A stretch of 64,000 bases of DNA, taken from positions 101,037 through 165,036 of the forward strand of contig NZ_AKIV01000046.1 in the NCBI RefSeq assembly GCF_000282655.1, read 5' to 3'. Origin of the DNA: Polaromonas sp. CF318 (lineage in GTDB: Bacteria > Pseudomonadota > Gammaproteobacteria > Burkholderiales > Burkholderiaceae_C). The notes beneath the pieces were generated by a model. It saw only the letters and a list, made by a program, of their open reading frames with translations, ran no database searches and was not told the origin of the DNA. Below, in pieces: positions 61,102-64,000 of the stretch. Numbering within the stretch: position 1 is the stretch's first letter; every line of letters starts with the position of its first letter. Made by a program: the position numbers and the translations under genes.

Positions 61102-62331
61102 ATGACCGACACGCTGATCAAGGTTGACCTGACGAAGTCGCCCACCCTCAATGAAAACATCCACAATCGCTGGCACCCGGACATCCCCATGGCCTGCTGG
61201 GTCAACCCGGGCGACGATTTCATCCTGGAAACCTTCGACTGGACCGGCGGCTTCATCAAGAACAACGACAGCGCCGACGACGTGCGCGACATCGATCTTT
61301 CCACCGTGCATTACCTCTCGGGCCCGGTCGGCGTCAAGGGTGCGCAGCCCGGCGACCTGCTGGTGGTGGACCTGCTGGACATAGGCGCCAAGCAGGACAG
61401 CCTCTGGGGTTTCAACGGGTTCTTCAGCAAGAAGAACGGCGGCGGCTTCCTGACCGACCACTTCCCCGAAGCGCAAAAATCGATCTGGGACTTCAAGGGC
61501 ATGTTCACGAGTTCGCGCCATGTGCCGGGCGTGAACTTCGCGGGGCTGATCCACCCCGGCCTCATCGGCTGCCTGCCTGACAAGGCCATGCTGGAGATGT
61601 GGAACACGCGCGAGCAGGCGCTGATCGACAGCGACCCGACGCGCACGGGCCTGGCCAACCCGCCCTCGGCCGGCACCGCCCATATGGGCAAGATGACGGG
61701 CGCCGCCCGCGACAAGGCCGCGGCCGAGGGCGCGCGCACCGTGCCGCCGCGCGAGCATGGCGGCAACTGCGACATCAAGGACCTGTCGCGCGGCTCCAAG
61801 GTCTACTTTCCTGTTTACGTCGACGGCGCGGGCCTGTCGGTGGGCGACCTGCACTTCAGCCAGGGCGACGGCGAGATCACCTTCTGCGGCGCCATCGAGA
61901 TGGCCGGCTGGGTGCACATGAAGGTCACGCTGATCAAGGGCGGCATGGCCAAGTACGGCATCAAGAACCCCATCTTCAAGCCCAGCGTGATCACGCCGCG
62001 CTACGACGACTACCTGATCTTTGAAGGCATCTCGGTCGACGAGGCCGGCAAGCAGTACTACCTGGACGTGAACGTCGCCTACCGCCAGGCCTGCCTGAAC
62101 GCCATCGAATACCTCAAGAAGTTCGGCTACTCGGGCGCGCAAGCCTATTCCATCCTGGGCACGGCGCCGGTGCAGGGCCACATCAGCGGCGTGGTCGACG
62201 TGCCCAATTCCTGCGCCACGCTGTGGCTGCCGACCGGCATCTTCGACTTCGACATCAACCCGAATGCATCCGGGCCGGTCAAGCACATCGACGGCAAGGT
62301 CAGCATGCCGCTGTCGCCCGACCTGCGTTGA
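61102..62331 (+). CDS. fmdA: Formamidase
   Basis: 409 residues of the FmdA/AmdA acetamidase-formamidase family, which releases ammonia from formamide and short amides. Recognised by NRWHPDIPMACWVNPGDDF, DDVRDIDLSTVHYLSGPVGVKGA (read in parts), PREHGGNCDIKDLSRGSKV and GDGEITFCGAIEM. The ATG follows a strong AGGAGA site, which fixes the start. It sits directly after urtE and before fmdB, an arrangement related to the fmd cluster of Methylophilus methylotrophus. Confidence 0.95.
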   Translation: MTDTLIKVDLTKSPTLNENIHNRWHPDIPMACWVNPGDDFILETFDWTGGFIKNNDSADDVRDIDLSTVHYLSGPVGVKGAQPGDLLVVDLLDIGAKQDSLWGFNGFFSKKNGGGFLTDHFPEAQKSIWDFKGMFTSSRHVPGVNFAGLIHPGLIGCLPDKAMLEMWNTREQALIDSDPTRTGLANPPSAGTAHMGKMTGAARDKAAAEGARTVPPREHGGNCDIKDLSRGSKVYFPVYVDGAGLSVGDLHFSQGDGEITFCGAIEMAGWVHMKVTLIKGGMAKYGIKNPIFKPSVITPRYDDYLIFEGISVDEAGKQYYLDVNVAYRQACLNAIEYLKKFGYSGAQAYSILGTAPVQGHISGVVDVPNSCATLWLPTGIFDFDINPNASGPVKHIDGKVSMPLSPDLR

Positions 62332-62360
62332 ACGAAACGACAAGGAAGAGGCGCCGCACC

Positions 62361-62702
62361 ATGCCCACCTATGACTACGATTGCCCGCAATGCGGCAGCT
62401 TTGACGCGCTGCGCTCGGTCTCCATGCGCAACCAGGCCGCCGCCTGCCCGACCTGCGGCGGCCCGGCCGCGCGCATCCTGTCCGTCGCGCCCGCGCTGGC
62501 GCTGATGGAGGACGGCACGCGCCGCGCGATGGACACCAACGAGCGCGCCCGGCATGAGCCCAAGCGTTCGGGTGACTACGCGCGGCTCAAGCACCCGGCC
62601 GGCTGTGGTTGTTGTTCGAGCGGCAAACGTGGCGCCACGATGACCGCGCCCAATGGCAATAAAGCCTTTCCGAGCAAACGCCCCTGGATGATCAGCCACT
62701 GA
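62361..62702 (+). CDS. fmdB: FmdB-type zinc-ribbon protein
   Basis: 113 residues. [20 protein letters not shown] and ACPTCGG form the four-cysteine zinc ribbon of the FmdB regulatory family (about residues 8-34). The C-terminus has a second cysteine group, CGCCSSG. In Methylophilus, FmdB was proposed to regulate amidase expression; its biochemical role is not established. It lies 29 bp after fmdA and 25 bp before amiE, consistent with the same operon. Confidence 0.92.
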   Translation: MPTYDYDCPQCGSFDALRSVSMRNQAAACPTCGGPAARILSVAPALALMEDGTRRAMDTNERARHEPKRSGDYARLKHPAGCGCCSSGKRGATMTAPNGNKAFPSKRPWMISH

Positions 62703-62727
62703 GGGCATCCCTCACAAGGAGCACGAC

Positions 62728-63765
62728 ATGATTCACGGCGATATTTCAAGCAGCAAGGACACCGTCGGCGTGGCGGTGGTCAACTACAAGATGCCCAGGC
62801 TTCACACCAGGGCCGAGGTGGTGGAGAACGCGAACAACATCGCGCGCATGCTGGAAGGCATGAAGAAGGGCCTGCCCGGCCTGGACCTGGTGATCTTCCC
62901 CGAGTACAGCACTCACGGCATCATGTACGACAGCAAGGAAATGCACGAGAACGCCGCCACGGTGCCGGGCTTTGAGACCGAGATCTTCGCGGCCGCTTGC
63001 CGGCGCGCCAAAGTCTGGGGCGTGTTCTCCCTGACCGGCGAGCGGCACGAGGAGCACCCGCGCAAGGCGCCCTACAACACGCTGATCCTGATGAACGACC
63101 AGGGCGAGATCGTGCAGAAGTACCGCAAGATCATGCCCTGGGTGCCGATTGAAGGCTGGTACCCGGGCGACCGCACCTATGTGAGCGACGGACCCAAGGG
63201 CCTGAAGATCAGCCTGATCATCTGCGACGACGGCAACTACCCCGAGATCTGGCGCGACTGCGCGATGAAGGGCGCCGAGCTCATCGTCCGCTGCCAGGGT
63301 TATATGTACCCGGCGAAGGAACAGCAGATCCTGATCTCCAAGGCCATGGCCTTTGCCAACAACACCTATGTGGCGGTGGCCAACGCCTCGGGTTTTGACG
63401 GCGTGTATTCCTATTTCGGCCATTCGGCGCTGATAGGCTTTGACGGCCGCACCTTGGGCGAATGCGGCGAGGAGGAAATGGGCGTGCAGTACGCGGCGCT
63501 GTCCAAGAGCCTGATCCGCGACTTCCGCCGCAACGGCCAGTCGGAGAACCATTTGTTCAAGCTGCTGCACCGCGGCTACACCGGCATGATCAACTCGGGC
63601 GACGGCGACAAGGGAACGCCCACCTGCCCCTTCAGCTTTTACGCCGACTGGCTGCGCGACCCCGAGGCCGCGCGCAAGCAGGTGGAGTCGTTTACACGCA
63701 CCACGATTGGCACGGATGAAGCGCCTATGGAGGGGATTCCGAATCAGAGCAGTGTGGTAGCGTAG
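62728..63765 (+). CDS. amiE: Aliphatic amidase
   Basis: 345-residue nitrilase-superfamily enzyme that hydrolyses short aliphatic amides to acid and ammonia. The catalytic triad falls exactly at the AmiE positions Glu59 (FPEY), Lys134 (KYRK) and Cys166 (IICDDGN). HGDISSS at the start and [12 protein letters not shown] also match AmiE. It is the last gene of the nitrogen-scavenging operon. The final 25 codons use G/T-ending codons unlike the rest. The repeat array begins directly after the stop. Confidence 0.95.
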   Translation: MIHGDISSSKDTVGVAVVNYKMPRLHTRAEVVENANNIARMLEGMKKGLPGLDLVIFPEYSTHGIMYDSKEMHENAATVPGFETEIFAAACRRAKVWGVFSLTGERHEEHPRKAPYNTLILMNDQGEIVQKYRKIMPWVPIEGWYPGDRTYVSDGPKGLKISLIICDDGNYPEIWRDCAMKGAELIVRCQGYMYPAKEQQILISKAMAFANNTYVAVANASGFDGVYSYFGHSALIGFDGRTLGECGEEEMGVQYAALSKSLIRDFRRNGQSENHLFKLLHRGYTGMINSGDGDKGTPTCPFSFYADWLRDPEAARKQVESFTRTTIGTDEAPMEGIPNQSSVVA

Positions 63766-63766
63766 G

Positions 63767-64000
63767 GAAAAAGCAGACTCATATCCGCAGATGACGCAGA
63801 TTTACGCAGATTTACGCAGATTGAAAACAGAACATTTGTACCCGAGGCGTAACCTCTACATCCAGACACTGGCACACGACTTGGATCGTGGTTTTCTTAA
63901 TCTGCGTAATCTGCGGATGAATTCTTTTATCCACGGATGACGCAGATGAACAGAGATAAGGGCAAACGCAAAGGAAGAAAGCAGATTCATATCCGCAGAT
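63767..64000. repeat. Degenerate ATCCGCAGAT repeat array running off the window
   Basis: The motif ATCCGCAGAT occurs at 63783-63792 and 63991-64000, each preceded by a near-identical AAAGCAGA(C/T)TCAT, giving a period of about 208 bp. Within the unit are GACGCAGAT, two ACGCAGATTT units, the inverted copy AATCTGCGTAATCTGCGGAT (63899-63918) and ATCCACGGATGACGCAGAT (63929-63947). No gene is seen in this stretch. The array has the look of an intergenic mosaic repeat, not a CRISPR. Confidence 0.8.

Noticed and set aside
63767..64000. CRISPR array
   Set aside because: Repeats are irregular in length and orientation, spacers are not uniform, and no cas genes are present.

Overview
The window is a GC-rich, densely packed bacterial chromosome segment. 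The gene order folC-dedD-cvpA-purF-metZ-gltX, the protein families, the C-ending codon preference and two copies of a GCTAT-N7-ATAGC intergenic palindrome point to a betaproteobacterium of the order Burkholderiales, most likely family Comamonadaceae (Polaromonas/Rhodoferax/Variovorax type). The family call is inferred from gene content and repeats, not from a database match.

Layout. (1) 1-8.1 kb: tRNA-Ala, then a minus-strand housekeeping block of gltX, metZ, purF, cvpA, a SPOR-domain gene and folC, followed by a prolyl aminopeptidase. (2) 8.2-12.9 kb: an ArsC/Spx-like protein, a glycine-zipper protein, an ECF sigma/anti-sigma pair, ppnP and argG. (3) 12.9-19.3 kb: an accessory island on the minus strand. 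Four genes overlap end to start: a NERD nuclease-like protein, two unequal N6-adenine methyltransferase proteins, and a GIY-YIG-like/SF2 helicase. A TraB/esterase-like hypothetical follows them. This is the best candidate for an under-described restriction or defence system in the window. (4) 19.8-30.3 kb: murB, yajQ, a retropepsin-like protease, plsY, ybaK, an aldo-keto reductase, an OmpA-type lipoprotein, an acyl-CoA synthetase, an alpha/beta hydrolase, and prfB with its programmed +1 frameshift. (5) 30.4-48.2 kb: pepN, a TPR protein, fbp, tRNA-Thr, a periplasmic binding protein, apaH, rhlE, ypfJ, pcp, an ornithine-cyclodeaminase homologue, uspA and several small or hypothetical genes. (6) 48.2-50.2 kb: an AbiEi/AbiEii toxin-antitoxin module with probable operator palindromes. 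Beyond it lies a decayed copy of the 3' end of the ornithine-cyclodeaminase homologue. (7) 50.2-63.8 kb: a lipoprotein, dcd, a LuxR-type response regulator and a giant NCS1-permease/hybrid histidine kinase fusion. These lie divergent to urtABCDE-fmdA-fmdB-amiE, a nitrogen-scavenging operon for urea and short-chain amides. (8) 63.8-64.0 kb: a degenerate direct/inverted repeat array with a period of about 208 bp that runs off the window end.

How the parts work together. The 52-64 kb block reads as one unit. The permease-kinase fusion and its response regulator probably sense a nitrogenous solute. The Urt ABC transporter brings urea or amides in, and formamidase (FmdA) and aliphatic amidase (AmiE) release ammonia. 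The 13-19 kb island and the AbiE module are separate accessory defence loci in an otherwise core chromosome. No transposase, integrase, rRNA gene or CRISPR array was seen.
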